Below, piece after piece: positions 1 to 6,740 of a stretch of DNA of 6,962 bases. The DNA is taken from NCBI GenBank assembly GCA_002701145.1, contig PAEE01000049.1:1-6962 (forward strand), written 5' to 3'. This DNA is from Methanobacteriota archaeon (lineage in GTDB: Archaea; Thermoplasmatota; Poseidoniia; Poseidoniales; Poseidoniaceae). Within the stretch, counting starts at the first letter, position 1; each line of letters begins with the position of its first letter. Below the pieces are notes generated by a model, which saw only the letters and a program-made list of their open reading frames with translations, ran no database searches and was not told the DNA's origin. Position numbers and translations under genes: made by a program.

Positions 1-1106
1 CGATTGCGTCTAACCTGTTTTCGAATTGCACGCAGTGCATCTTCACTGCCTCTCTTTTCGTACTTGTTTAGTACGACTAAGTCAGCTACATCAAGCATCT
101 CGATTTTCTCTAACTGAGTGTGAGCACCGAACTCTGCAGTCATGACATACAGTGAGCGGTCAGAAACTGTAGTAATCGCATCACTACCTTGTCCAATTCC
201 GCTTGTCTCACAGAATATCAAATCGAATCCAACAGCCTTTGCAGCCTCGATTGCTCTATCGAGGTTAGCGCTGATTTCTGAACCGCTTCCTCTACTCGCT
301 AAAGAGCGCATGAAGAGGTTGTTATTGGAAAGTGAGTTCATTCTAATTCGGTCACCTAGTAGCGCACCGCCAGTTCGCTTTCTGGTTGGGTCAACACAGA
401 GTAAGCATATTTTCTTGTCCGGATTATCACGAAGAATACGTAGCATTAATTCGTCCAACAAGCTGCTCTTACCAGCACCACCTGTGCCAGTAAAACCAAT
501 CACTGGGACATCATTACTGCTGGAGCGAACCTTGTCTAGTGTTGTTTGGAATTCGTCAGCAGTTGCAGATTCTGATAGAGTCATTAGAAGACCTACTTTG
601 GCCATATCATCTGCCGTAATCGGGCCGTTGAGACTTGCGATTCTGCTGTCTGCAATCAAGTCGACCTCGCTTGCAGTACCCATCAAATCGTGAATCATTC
701 CCATTAGTCCCATCTTTCGGCCATCATCTGGAGAATATATTTTCGAAATACCACTCTTGTGTAAATCTCTAATTTCAGGAGGAGTAATTGTTCCACCGCC
801 GCCACCAAAGATGCGGATGTGTTCGCAACCTGCTTCGTCTAGCAATTGACGAATGTAGGTGAAGTACTCCATATGCCCACCTTGGTATGAAGTCAAGGCT
901 ACAGCATGTGCGTCTTCCTGAACTGCACAATCGACTACATCTTTCGCCGACCTATCGTGTCCAAGGTGAATAACTTCAGCTCCGCTGCTCTGAATCAAAC
1001 GTCGCATGACGTTAATCGCTGCATCATGACCATCGAATAGGCTTGCAGCAGTGATAACACGAACCGGTCCGGTCGTAGTTTCAAACACCGGCGCCTCCTC
1101 CGACAT
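1..1106 (-). CDS. icmF: Fused B12-dependent acyl-CoA mutase, IcmF type (5' part; C-terminal mutase domain outside window)
   Basis: The visible 368 residues carry two domains in the order typical of IcmF, which fuses an adenosylcobalamin mutase to its G-protein chaperone. Residues about 15-145 are a B12-binding domain: DGHDAA at 25-30 supplies the cobalt-ligating His27, followed by TSYQGGH at 72-78 and a glycine run at 101-105. Residues about 200-365 are a MeaB-like GTPase: P-loop GTGGAGKSS at 207-215, DPTRKRTGG at 239-247, ETSGIGQG at 300-307 and a base-recognition motif NKYE at 347-350. IcmF enzymes interconvert isobutyryl-CoA and n-butyryl-CoA (some prefer isovaleryl-CoA/pivalyl-CoA); the substrate here cannot be told because the mutase domain is missing. 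Family members run to about 1,100 residues. The start is uncertain: in-frame ATGs also lie at 1121, 1133 and 1136; 1106 is the most conservative. The gene is divergent from the NADHX-repair gene. An open frame on the opposite strand at 142-693 is only its shadow. Confidence 0.9.
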   Translation of the reverse strand, partial: MSEEAPVFETTTGPVRVITAASLFDGHDAAINVMRRLIQSSGAEVIHLGHDRSAKDVVDCAVQEDAHAVALTSYQGGHMEYFTYIRQLLDEAGCEHIRIFGGGGGTITPPEIRDLHKSGISKIYSPDDGRKMGLMGMIHDLMGTASEVDLIADSRIASLNGPITADDMAKVGLLMTLSESATADEFQTTLDKVRSSSNDVPVIGFTGTGGAGKSSLLDELMLRILRDNPDKKICLLCVDPTRKRTGGALLGDRIRMNSLSNNNLFMRSLASRGSGSEISANLDRAIEAAKAVGFDLIFCETSGIGQGSDAITTVSDRSLYVMTAEFGAHTQLEKIEMLDVADLVVLNKYEKRGSEDALRAIRKQVRRN

Positions 1107-1121
1107 GCTCCTACGGAGCAT
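1105..1121. repeat. Perfect 7-bp inverted repeat with 3-nt loop across the icmF start codons
   Basis: The plus strand reads ATGCTCC-TAC-GGAGCAT, a perfect 17-bp inverted repeat. In the icmF transcript the 5' arm begins with the candidate ATG at 1121, and the 3' arm contains the SD-like AGGAG and the first two bases of the candidate ATG at 1106. If folded, it would hide the 1106 start; if 1121 or an upstream ATG is used, it lies just inside the coding region. It could equally be a DNA operator in the divergent promoter region, or chance. Confidence 0.5.
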
Positions 1122-1178
1122 ACATTCGTTCATCATGATACCGTTGTAATCAAAGGCCTAGAAGTGGGTGCGAGTTGT

Positions 1179-2624
1179 ATGCGACCCCGTTGGATAATGG
1201 CTCAACATGAGGTCGCTATCCTCGACGCCAATGCCGAAGCATTAGGGGCCAATATGGATGAGTTGATGAGAACTGCAGCAGAACATCTTGCAAATGCACT
1301 AGACGGCGCTCCCAAACCAATCTGGATATTGTGCGGGCCAGGCAATAATGGTGGAGATGGATTCAGATTAGCAACTATGCTAGATGAATGCAAAGTTATC
1401 GCAACACATGACAAGCAAAAGAATGCCCTTGCTCAAAGGGCTAGAGAGGACTGGAAAGGAGAAATTCACTCAATAGAAAACCTGCCATCACAGCCACCTG
1501 CTGTGATTGTTGATTGCCTACTTGGCGCTGGCTCACAAGGTAAGCCAAGAGGTGAAATCCTCAGATTGATGGAAGCGATTCCTGGAAGGCCAATGGCATT
1601 AGCATGTGATATGCCAACAGGCTGCGGTTCAGGAATATCGTTTAATGCATTCAGAACCGTTACATTCGAAGCTCCAAAATCAAACATGATTGACTCGAAT
1701 GGCAAACTATTGCCTGAAGTGGGAGACTTATTCATCGCACCAATCGGTTGGCCTGAAGAAACTCTAGACCCAGGACCGGGAGATCTTCTTCGTTACCCGC
1801 ACCCACAAGAAGGGCAAATCAAAGGAGACAGAGGTAGAGTTCTGATTATTGGAGGGGGACCATATCATGGAGCCCCAATTCTTTCAGGAATGGCTGCTGC
1901 AAGAATGGGGGTTGACCTAGTTCATGTTGCAATGCCAAAGGCAGCCACTGCGAGGGCAAAATGGCCTAGTGAATTGATTCAAGAACCGATGACAGACCAA
2001 GACATAATCACTGATGTTTCAGGATTGGTCAAACGTTGCATGACGGGAAGAGGAGTTCAGGCTATGGTCATAGGTCCGGGAATGGGCGATGCTCCTGAAT
2101 CGTTAGAGGCTGTCAAAATGCTAATTCAAGCAACTCCAAATATTCCAAAAGTAATCGATGCAGATGCAATCAAAGCGTTGGAAGGCTGGCCTGAACACCT
2201 GTTTGGAGTTGTAACTCCTCACCAAAAGGAATTAGAAAACTGGATTGGAGACATTGAATCAGTACCTGAATTACTCACCGGTTCGGGCGAAAGAAGAGTC
2301 GTTATTCGAACCGGAGCAGAAGATATCATCATTGGTTCTGCTGGGCGCGGAGGATTAGGTAAAGGTGGAAATCCGCGCATGTCAATGGGAGGTACAGGAG
2401 ACCTTCTTGCAGGTAGCATAGGCGGCTTACTAGGGCTAGGTTTGTCACCTTGGAGCGCCGCAAGACTAGGAGTTCACTTAATGCGAGTAGCAGGTAAACT
2501 CGCTGAAAAAGAAATGGGACCAGGTATGGTGGCGGATGATATCCCACCTTATCTGTCAAGAGCGCTGATCACAGGACCGGTTCTTCTCCGTCAACCAATG
2601 CAGGAAGGCCCTTCTTCTTCCTGA
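1179..2624 (+). CDS. nnr: Bifunctional NAD(P)H-hydrate repair enzyme (epimerase + ADP-dependent dehydratase)
   Basis: This 481-residue protein repairs NADHX/NADPHX, the hydrated forms of the nicotinamide cofactors: the N-terminal half epimerises R- to S-hydrates and the C-terminal half dehydrates the S form, in prokaryotes using ADP. Residues 1-205 are a YjeF_N epimerase domain: LDANAEALG at 15-23, GPGNNGGDGF at 53-62, VDCLLGAG at 111-118 and ACDMPTG at 142-148. Residues 215-465 are a ribokinase-like dehydratase domain: KGDRGRVLIIGGG at 215-227, DADAIKAL at 327-334, TPHQKE at 346-351 and GGTGD at 404-408, whose Asp is the usual catalytic base. The start is set at ATG 1179 because MRPRW matches the short leader before the first helix in archaeal relatives; GTG 1164 and ATG 1197 are alternatives. 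No SD precedes it. The common LMENAG helix motif reads LMRTAA here and the loop after DMPTG is short, so epimerase activity is a little less certain than dehydratase activity. The 3' end overlaps the convergent ABC-F gene. Confidence 0.93.
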   Translation: MRPRWIMAQHEVAILDANAEALGANMDELMRTAAEHLANALDGAPKPIWILCGPGNNGGDGFRLATMLDECKVIATHDKQKNALAQRAREDWKGEIHSIENLPSQPPAVIVDCLLGAGSQGKPRGEILRLMEAIPGRPMALACDMPTGCGSGISFNAFRTVTFEAPKSNMIDSNGKLLPEVGDLFIAPIGWPEETLDPGPGDLLRYPHPQEGQIKGDRGRVLIIGGGPYHGAPILSGMAAARMGVDLVHVAMPKAATARAKWPSELIQEPMTDQDIITDVSGLVKRCMTGRGVQAMVIGPGMGDAPESLEAVKMLIQATPNIPKVIDADAIKALEGWPEHLFGVVTPHQKELENWIGDIESVPELLTGSGERRVVIRTGAEDIIIGSAGRGGLGKGGNPRMSMGGTGDLLAGSIGGLLGLGLSPWSAARLGVHLMRVAGKLAEKEMGPGMVADDIPPYLSRALITGPVLLRQPMQEGPSSS

Positions 2625-4245
2625 TGTAATCGGTATAATTGCCGTAATACTTGGTGACGATTCCATCCTGTAATTCCCATATTTGGTTGACTATTTGGTC
2701 GAGGAACCATCTGTCGTGACTGACGGTTACAATTGCTCCGTCATATTCACTAAGAGCATCTTCAAGAGTTTCTTTTGCGTCCATGTCCAAGTGATTAGTT
2801 GGTTCATCGAGTAGAAGTAAATTATTTTCTTCTAGCAGAATTTTCAGTAATGCAATACGAGCTCTCTCTCCACCTGAAAGTTTGCCCAAAGGAGTGTCAA
2901 CTTGCTCCTTAGCAAATTGGAAACGGCCTAGTGCAGCACGGATTTCACCATATGACATGTCAGGTCGAAGCAATTCAACTTGCTTTACTGCATTCAGTTT
3001 GAAATCTAGAGTACGGTGGTCTTGGTGATAGTAACCGATGATGGCTCCAGGTGCAAGGTCTCTTGAACCCGAGTCTATTTTTTCATCACCTGTTATCATT
3101 TTTAGGAGTGTGGTCTTACCCTGTCCATTTCCTCCAACAATACCGATTCTATCGCCCTTGGAAATTTCCAAATCCTGATTATTCAAAATTGGACGCTTCA
3201 ATCCTTCGAATTTCTTTGAAGCTCCTAAGAATTGAATGATATCATTACTCGACTTATCTGCCGCTTCGAGATTGAATCTCAGTCCCTTGCGCTGCTTCGG
3301 TTTTCTTGCATTCAAGGCTTTGAGTTCCTGTTGCATTCTTTCTATCATTTTGTGCTTAGCTGAAATCGACTTGTCGTACTTGTTAGCAGATTTCATAGAA
3401 CGGAGAGCGTTCTGTGTATTCGCTATTTTCTTCTCTACATTCTTGATTCTATCATCAAGGGCTGCAAGGAAGTTTTGTTTCTGTTTTAGGAACTCTGAAT
3501 AATTCCCCTTGTAATTCCAGTTACGAAGATTGTCTACTTCTACAATCCTCGTACAAACTTGGTCTAGGAAATACCTGTCGTGAGATACGATCAATTGTGC
3601 TCCTACGAACTCATTGATGAATTCTTCAAGCCATTCTGTAGTTTCAATATCCAAGTGGTTTGTCGGCTCGTCAAGGAATATTACGTCGACTCCAGCAAGA
3701 CCAACAAGTTGGCGAGCAAGAGCAAGTTTGGCTTTCTCTCCACCTGATAATTTGTTGACTTTCATCTCCATTGGATGCTGGTCTAGGCCTAGCATCTCTA
3801 AAATCGCCTTAGCAATATTAGCAACATTTCCTCCACCTGATGCCCCGAGCATTGTTTGTAGTTCAGAATAACGTTCCATTACTGGTTGCCAATTGCCTTC
3901 ATAGAATGAAGGGTCAACCATCTGTGCTTCAATCTCAGCAATCTCTTCTTCCAACTCTTGGAATTGGCGCCCCTTACGAGATAACTCTTCTTCGATAGTT
4001 GAATCTTCATCAATATCTCGAATCTGAGTCAAATATGCTATGCGAATTCCTGAGGCAAATTCGATATCTCCAACATCTTGCTTTTGCTCGGAGATTGTGT
4101 TGAGCAGTGTTGTCTTTCCAGCACCATTATGACCGACTATTCCGATTCGGTCACCCTCGTTTACCATGATGTTGATGTCCTGTAATACGGTGACGGGACC
4201 GAATGAACGGTCTACACCTTCGACGCGGATTAATTCGCGGGACAT
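2569..4245 (-). CDS. ABC-F family ATP-binding protein (ribosome-associated type, two ABC domains)
   Basis: This 558-residue soluble protein has two ABC ATPase domains and no membrane segments, the pattern of ABC-F proteins, which act on ribosomes (translation factors such as EttA, or target-protection proteins) rather than as transporters. Domain 1 (about 1-245) has Walker A GHNGAGKTT at 38-46, signature LSGGE at 166-170, Walker B with DEPTNHLD at 192-199 and the switch SHDR at 221-224. A basic, helical linker with many Lys/Arg (about 250-330) separates the domains and corresponds to the P-site tRNA interaction motif. Domain 2 (about 335-540) has GGNGQGKTT at 371-379, LSGGE at 456-460, DEPTNHLD at 480-487 and SHDR at 509-512. 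All catalytic residues are intact in both halves. An acidic helical insert at about 90-135 is in the place of the arm subdomain. There is no long C-terminal coiled coil as in Uup. The subfamily and any link to antibiotic protection cannot be decided from sequence. No SD lies before ATG 4245. Confidence 0.95.
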   Translation of the reverse strand: MSRELIRVEGVDRSFGPVTVLQDINIMVNEGDRIGIVGHNGAGKTTLLNTISEQKQDVGDIEFASGIRIAYLTQIRDIDEDSTIEEELSRKGRQFQELEEEIAEIEAQMVDPSFYEGNWQPVMERYSELQTMLGASGGGNVANIAKAILEMLGLDQHPMEMKVNKLSGGEKAKLALARQLVGLAGVDVIFLDEPTNHLDIETTEWLEEFINEFVGAQLIVSHDRYFLDQVCTRIVEVDNLRNWNYKGNYSEFLKQKQNFLAALDDRIKNVEKKIANTQNALRSMKSANKYDKSISAKHKMIERMQQELKALNARKPKQRKGLRFNLEAADKSSNDIIQFLGASKKFEGLKRPILNNQDLEISKGDRIGIVGGNGQGKTTLLKMITGDEKIDSGSRDLAPGAIIGYYHQDHRTLDFKLNAVKQVELLRPDMSYGEIRAALGRFQFAKEQVDTPLGKLSGGERARIALLKILLEENNLLLLDEPTNHLDMDAKETLEDALSEYDGAIVTVSHDRWFLDQIVNQIWELQDGIVTKYYGNYTDYIRKKKGLPALVDGEEPVL

Positions 4246-4490
4246 ACTGCGAGGCGGCTGCCTATCTCTTATGGACTCACCGTTCGATTTTACCTGACAA
4301 AATCTAAACTAGCAATAAAAATTGGATTATTTTTTTACAAATTACCATTATCTGAAATCCAAAATCTCAATTATGGAAAATGAAATACCATCTTCCGGAA
4401 TCCAATCTCATGAATCCGTCACAGGCTAGAAGTATGCCTTTTGATGCATCGAGACAAAGGTAAATAGGCGTAAGAGAATTATGTCACATC
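4246..4490. other. AT-rich intergenic spacer holding promoters in both directions
   Basis: This spacer separates the leftward ABC-F gene from the rightward small gene and is visibly more AT-rich than its neighbours. On the minus strand, GGTAAAATC at 4286-4294 and CCATAAGA about 27 bp before ATG 4245 are weak candidates for the ABC-F TATA box. On the plus strand the TATA-like box of the small gene lies at 4461-4466. The heptamer AATCCAA occurs at 4356-4362 and 4399-4405, and its inverse TTGGATT at 4322-4328. There is a run of seven T at 4330-4336. I see no convincing gene in it. Confidence 0.5.
4461..4466 (+). promoter_or_regulatory. TATA-like box of a probable leaderless promoter
   Basis: TAAATA starts exactly 30 bp before the A of ATG 4491, the distance expected for an archaeal promoter whose transcript begins at or next to the start codon. 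The purine-rich ACAAAGG just upstream is a plausible BRE. No SD precedes the ATG, which fits a leaderless message. The motif is short and AT-rich sequence is common here. Confidence 0.5.
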
Positions 4491-4652
4491 ATGGCGAGTG
4501 AAAGTACCAAACAACGTCCAACCGCAGCAGAATCATTAGTTAAGGCAACAGTTGCTGTCCTTGATAATGTTCTAGTTCAAGCACACATGGACCGTGCATC
4601 AATGGAAACGGCAAAGCGATTAGGAGCGCACACTATCACTTTCCTAGGTTGA
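4491..4652 (+). CDS. Small hypothetical protein, 53 residues
   Basis: I do not recognise this protein. It starts MASESTKQRPTAAESL and ends HTITFLG. It has no cysteine, no signal peptide, no membrane span and no metal-binding motif. Residues about 11-45 are rich in Ala, Val, Leu, Met and charged residues and look helix-forming. Support for a real gene: a TATA-like box at leaderless distance, codon choice like that of the neighbours (many GCA, GTT and CGT codons) and a location that otherwise would leave over 400 bp empty. It may be co-transcribed with the exporter gene 41 bp downstream, but nothing shows a shared function. Confidence 0.6.
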   Translation: MASESTKQRPTAAESLVKATVAVLDNVLVQAHMDRASMETAKRLGAHTITFLG

Positions 4653-4693
4653 ACTTACAGAAAGGTCATTGACACTGACACTTTGGGACAAGC

Positions 4694-5302
4694 GTGGACA
4701 TAACTGCAATTTCGGCAGCAGCCGTGATGTTTATTCTCGGTGCAACCTCACCAGGTCCATCATTAGCTGTAGTTCTACGCAACACGATGATTGGCGGTAG
4801 GTCTCGAGGTTTAGCGTGCGCAGTGGGCCATGGAATTGGATTCGGGTTCTATGCGGTTAGCGTAGTATTCGGTTTAGTTGTGATAATGGAGAATAATCCA
4901 GATGTATTTACATTAATGCAAATTATTGGTGGATTGTTTCTACTCTACCTTGGAATTGGTATGATTCGTAGTGAAGCAACAGTCATCGTTCAATCAGAAG
5001 GTAAGCGTGAAGGATTTTTCGAAGGATTCTTCATTGCATTCTTGAATCCCAAAATTGCAGTATTCATGCTTGCAGTTCTCTCCAGTGTACTCGACCCATC
5101 GATGTCAAACGACACGAAATGGATAATTGCAGGAATGGGGATGACGATTGATACCGTATGGTACGTGATCGTCGCGCTTTTGTTATCCAAATCTACAATA
5201 TTAGCAAAAATTGAGCAAAATCAACGTAGTTTGAATGTCGCTACTGGTGTTTTGATGATTGGTTTGGCAATATGGACTGCATACAAACTATCTGGACTGT
5301 GA
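4694..5302 (+). CDS. LysE/RhtB-family amino-acid (or metabolite) exporter
   Basis: This 202-residue membrane protein matches the LysE/RhtB superfamily, whose members export amino acids and related small molecules driven by the proton gradient. About six hydrophobic segments can be placed at residues 4-26, 40-65, 72-92, 110-132, 142-165 and 180-200, the usual number and length for the family. Two family motifs are clear: TSPGPSLAVVLRN at 18-30, at the end of the first helix and followed by a short charged loop (GGRSRG), and GFFIAFLNPKIAVFMLA at 111-127. The substrate cannot be inferred. The start is GTG 4694: an in-frame TGA at 4676-4678 blocks extension, and the next ATG (4727) would cut into the first helix. 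No clear SD or TATA box precedes it, so it may be read together with the small upstream gene. Confidence 0.9.
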   Translation: MDITAISAAAVMFILGATSPGPSLAVVLRNTMIGGRSRGLACAVGHGIGFGFYAVSVVFGLVVIMENNPDVFTLMQIIGGLFLLYLGIGMIRSEATVIVQSEGKREGFFEGFFIAFLNPKIAVFMLAVLSSVLDPSMSNDTKWIIAGMGMTIDTVWYVIVALLLSKSTILAKIEQNQRSLNVATGVLMIGLAIWTAYKLSGL

Positions 5303-5303
5303 C

Positions 5304-5322
5304 ACATCAATACTATTGATGT
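5304..5322. promoter_or_regulatory. Perfect 19-bp palindrome before fpg, candidate operator
   Basis: ACATCAATA-C-TATTGATGT is a perfect 9+1+9 inverted repeat starting 2 bp after the exporter stop codon and ending 20 bp before the fpg ATG. Its centre lies 29 bp before that ATG, where a leaderless promoter would have its TATA box, so a dimeric regulator bound there would compete with basal factors. The one-base centre is more like a protein-binding site than an RNA hairpin, although an 8-bp stem with a 3-nt loop is possible. No T-run follows, so it is not a typical intrinsic terminator. Confidence 0.55.
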
Positions 5323-5341
5323 CAAGTGAAAACGGTCAGTT

Positions 5342-6145
5342 ATGCCAGAGCTTCCAGAAGTCGAAACCGTCCGCACCGGACTGTCTCGTTCGTGGATTGG
5401 TAAGCGAATCGAAGGCGTGGATTTACGCAGAGAAGGACTGCGTTTCCCATTTCCTGAAGACCTTGAGAAAAGACTCATTGGAAGGAAAATCACTGCGATA
5501 AGAAGGCGTGCCAAGTATCTCTTAATCGACCTTGATAATGATGACATCTTACTTTCCCACTTAGGAATGAGTGGCAAATGGACGCTTGACGCTAGTGATT
5601 GTGAAGGTAAGCATGACCACGTCGTCATCTATCTCGATGACGGAACGATGTCGGTATACAATGACCCTCGAAGATTTGGGGTGATGGATATCTACTCTGG
5701 TACTTCTCATAAATTACTGGACCATTTAGGCCCAGAGCCTCTAGAAGAATGGACTGCTGCAGACTTGTATGAAAAACTTCAACGTAGGAAAAGTCCTATC
5801 AAAATTTGTATTCTCGACCAAAAAGTGGTAGTTGGCGTTGGCAATATCTATGCTTGTGAAGCACTAAACAGAAGCAAGATTTCCCCTACTCGTTTGTCAA
5901 ACACAATCAAACTAAAAGAATGTGAGAAGTTAGTCAATGAGATAAAAATAATTCTTTCAGAAGCGATTCAAGTAGGTGGCTCATCATTACGGGATTTTGC
6001 AGGTGTTGATGGAACTCTTGGCTATTTCATTCACCAGTTCAAGGTGTATGATAAAGAAGGAGCTGAGTGCGAGTGCGGAGGAGTAATTGAGAGACTTGTC
6101 CAAGGTGGACGCTCAACATTCTGGTGTAGTTCTTGTCAGAAATGA
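5342..6145 (+). CDS. mutM: Formamidopyrimidine-DNA glycosylase (Fpg/MutM)
   Basis: This 267-residue enzyme excises oxidised purines such as 8-oxoguanine and formamidopyrimidines and nicks the abasic site by beta/delta elimination. The start MPELPEVETV is diagnostic: after Met removal Pro2 is the Schiff-base nucleophile and Glu3 the acid. Lys58 (in RRRAKYL), the intercalating Met76 (LGMSG), the DPRRFG loop at 108-113 and the helix-two-turn-helix with Asn168 (GVGNIYACEAL) are all present. The C-terminus has the zinc finger with the GGRSTFWCSSCQK end that contacts the lesion strand. An oddity is the first zinc knuckle: Cys243 and Cys245 form CxC instead of the common CxxC; Cys262 and Cys265 are normal CxxC. 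Length is typical of bacterial Fpg. If the host is an archaeon, a bacterial-type Fpg is unusual and suggests old transfer. No SD is visible; a palindrome lies just upstream. The stop codon abuts that of the convergent SCO gene. Confidence 0.96.
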   Translation: MPELPEVETVRTGLSRSWIGKRIEGVDLRREGLRFPFPEDLEKRLIGRKITAIRRRAKYLLIDLDNDDILLSHLGMSGKWTLDASDCEGKHDHVVIYLDDGTMSVYNDPRRFGVMDIYSGTSHKLLDHLGPEPLEEWTAADLYEKLQRRKSPIKICILDQKVVVGVGNIYACEALNRSKISPTRLSNTIKLKECEKLVNEIKIILSEAIQVGGSSLRDFAGVDGTLGYFIHQFKVYDKEGAECECGGVIERLVQGGRSTFWCSSCQK

Positions 6146-6739
6146 TCAGTAGTTCTCGAGAACAGTCCTTACATCTTCAACAAATAAGTCAACTGGGAAA
6201 TCATAATCCGACCAAACCACTCTTCCCATGAGGTCTGTATCCAAGATGTAGGTCGGAGAGGGATGGGCAACAGTGTAGCCTTCATCTGAATCATCTGATT
6301 CCTCGTATGGATAAACGCCATATGTTTCGTAAACCATATCTAAAGCTGAGCCTGAACCTGTTAGGTGAGGCCAATCATATCCTCTGTCTTCAGTCCAGTT
6401 TTGCAATTTTGAGGGGGAGTCATGTCGCTTATCCACAGTTACAGATACAATACTAATTTTTTCTAATTCTTCATCTGACAAAGTTTCTTGAACCATTTTT
6501 ACATTCTGACTAGTTACTGGACATGTTTCATCGCACCGAGTAAACATGAACACTAGTATCACAACTTTACCACGCTGATCCTCTAGGCTCCAGAGGTCTC
6601 CGTCTGCGCTTTCTAGAGTGAATTTGTAGGTATCATTACCTGCTAAATCACGGCCATTGAATGTAATTTCTTTTTCATCCTCAGAGGTGCAGCCAGGTAA
6701 AAGAAACATTACTGCTAGAAGTATTGCAGTAATCCTCAT
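6146..6739 (-). CDS. SCO1/SenC-family copper-binding lipoprotein (downstream copy of a tandem pair)
   Basis: This 197-residue thioredoxin-fold protein belongs to the SCO1/SenC/PrrC family, which delivers copper to the CuA site of haem-copper oxidases or works as a thiol redox partner outside the membrane. Residues 1-16 form a lipoprotein signal peptide ending in LPGC, with Cys17 the probable lipidated residue. The copper/thiol motif CDETCP lies at 69-74 (CxxxCP), and the distal ligand is His159 in VAHPSPTYILD. An acidic stretch (EESDDSDEG, 146-154) precedes this His. ATG 6739 is chosen over the upstream TTG 6757 because GGAGG lies 6 nt before it and the signal peptide then begins MRIT. It follows the upstream paralogue after a 1-nt gap, so the two are almost surely one transcript. 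Confidence 0.92.
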   Translation of the reverse strand: MRITAILLAVMFLLPGCTSEDEKEITFNGRDLAGNDTYKFTLESADGDLWSLEDQRGKVVILVFMFTRCDETCPVTSQNVKMVQETLSDEELEKISIVSVTVDKRHDSPSKLQNWTEDRGYDWPHLTGSGSALDMVYETYGVYPYEESDDSDEGYTVAHPSPTYILDTDLMGRVVWSDYDFPVDLFVEDVRTVLENY

Positions 6740-6740
6740 T

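Noticed and set aside
142..693. Long open frame on the plus strand, 183 codons
   Set aside because: It lies opposite the IcmF B12-binding and GTPase domains, whose motifs are unmistakable on the minus strand; its own translation has low-complexity Ser/Leu/Pro content and no recognisable domain.
1164..1178. GTG 1164 as the start of the NADHX-repair gene
   Set aside because: The five added residues (MGASC) do not match relatives, and ATG 1179 gives a normal leader before the first helix; not fully excluded.
3051..3871. Several plus-strand open frames of 62-88 codons
   Set aside because: All lie opposite conserved ABC-F domains and show no family features; they are by-products of the codon use of that gene.
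4330..4336. Run of seven T as a possible terminator on the plus strand
   Set aside because: No plus-strand gene ends nearby (the last stops at 2624), so there is nothing for it to terminate.
4373..4429. An 18-codon open frame starting at ATG 4373
   Set aside because: Too short to judge, with no SD, no TATA-like box at the right distance and no recognisable sequence.
4670..4681. Two tandem copies of the hexamer TGACAC before the exporter gene
   Set aside because: Only two copies of a short unit, without further symmetry or a known role; easily chance.
5221..5628. Open frame of 135 codons on the minus strand
   Set aside because: It overlaps the exporter end and the catalytic N-terminus of Fpg, both clear on the plus strand, and resembles no protein.
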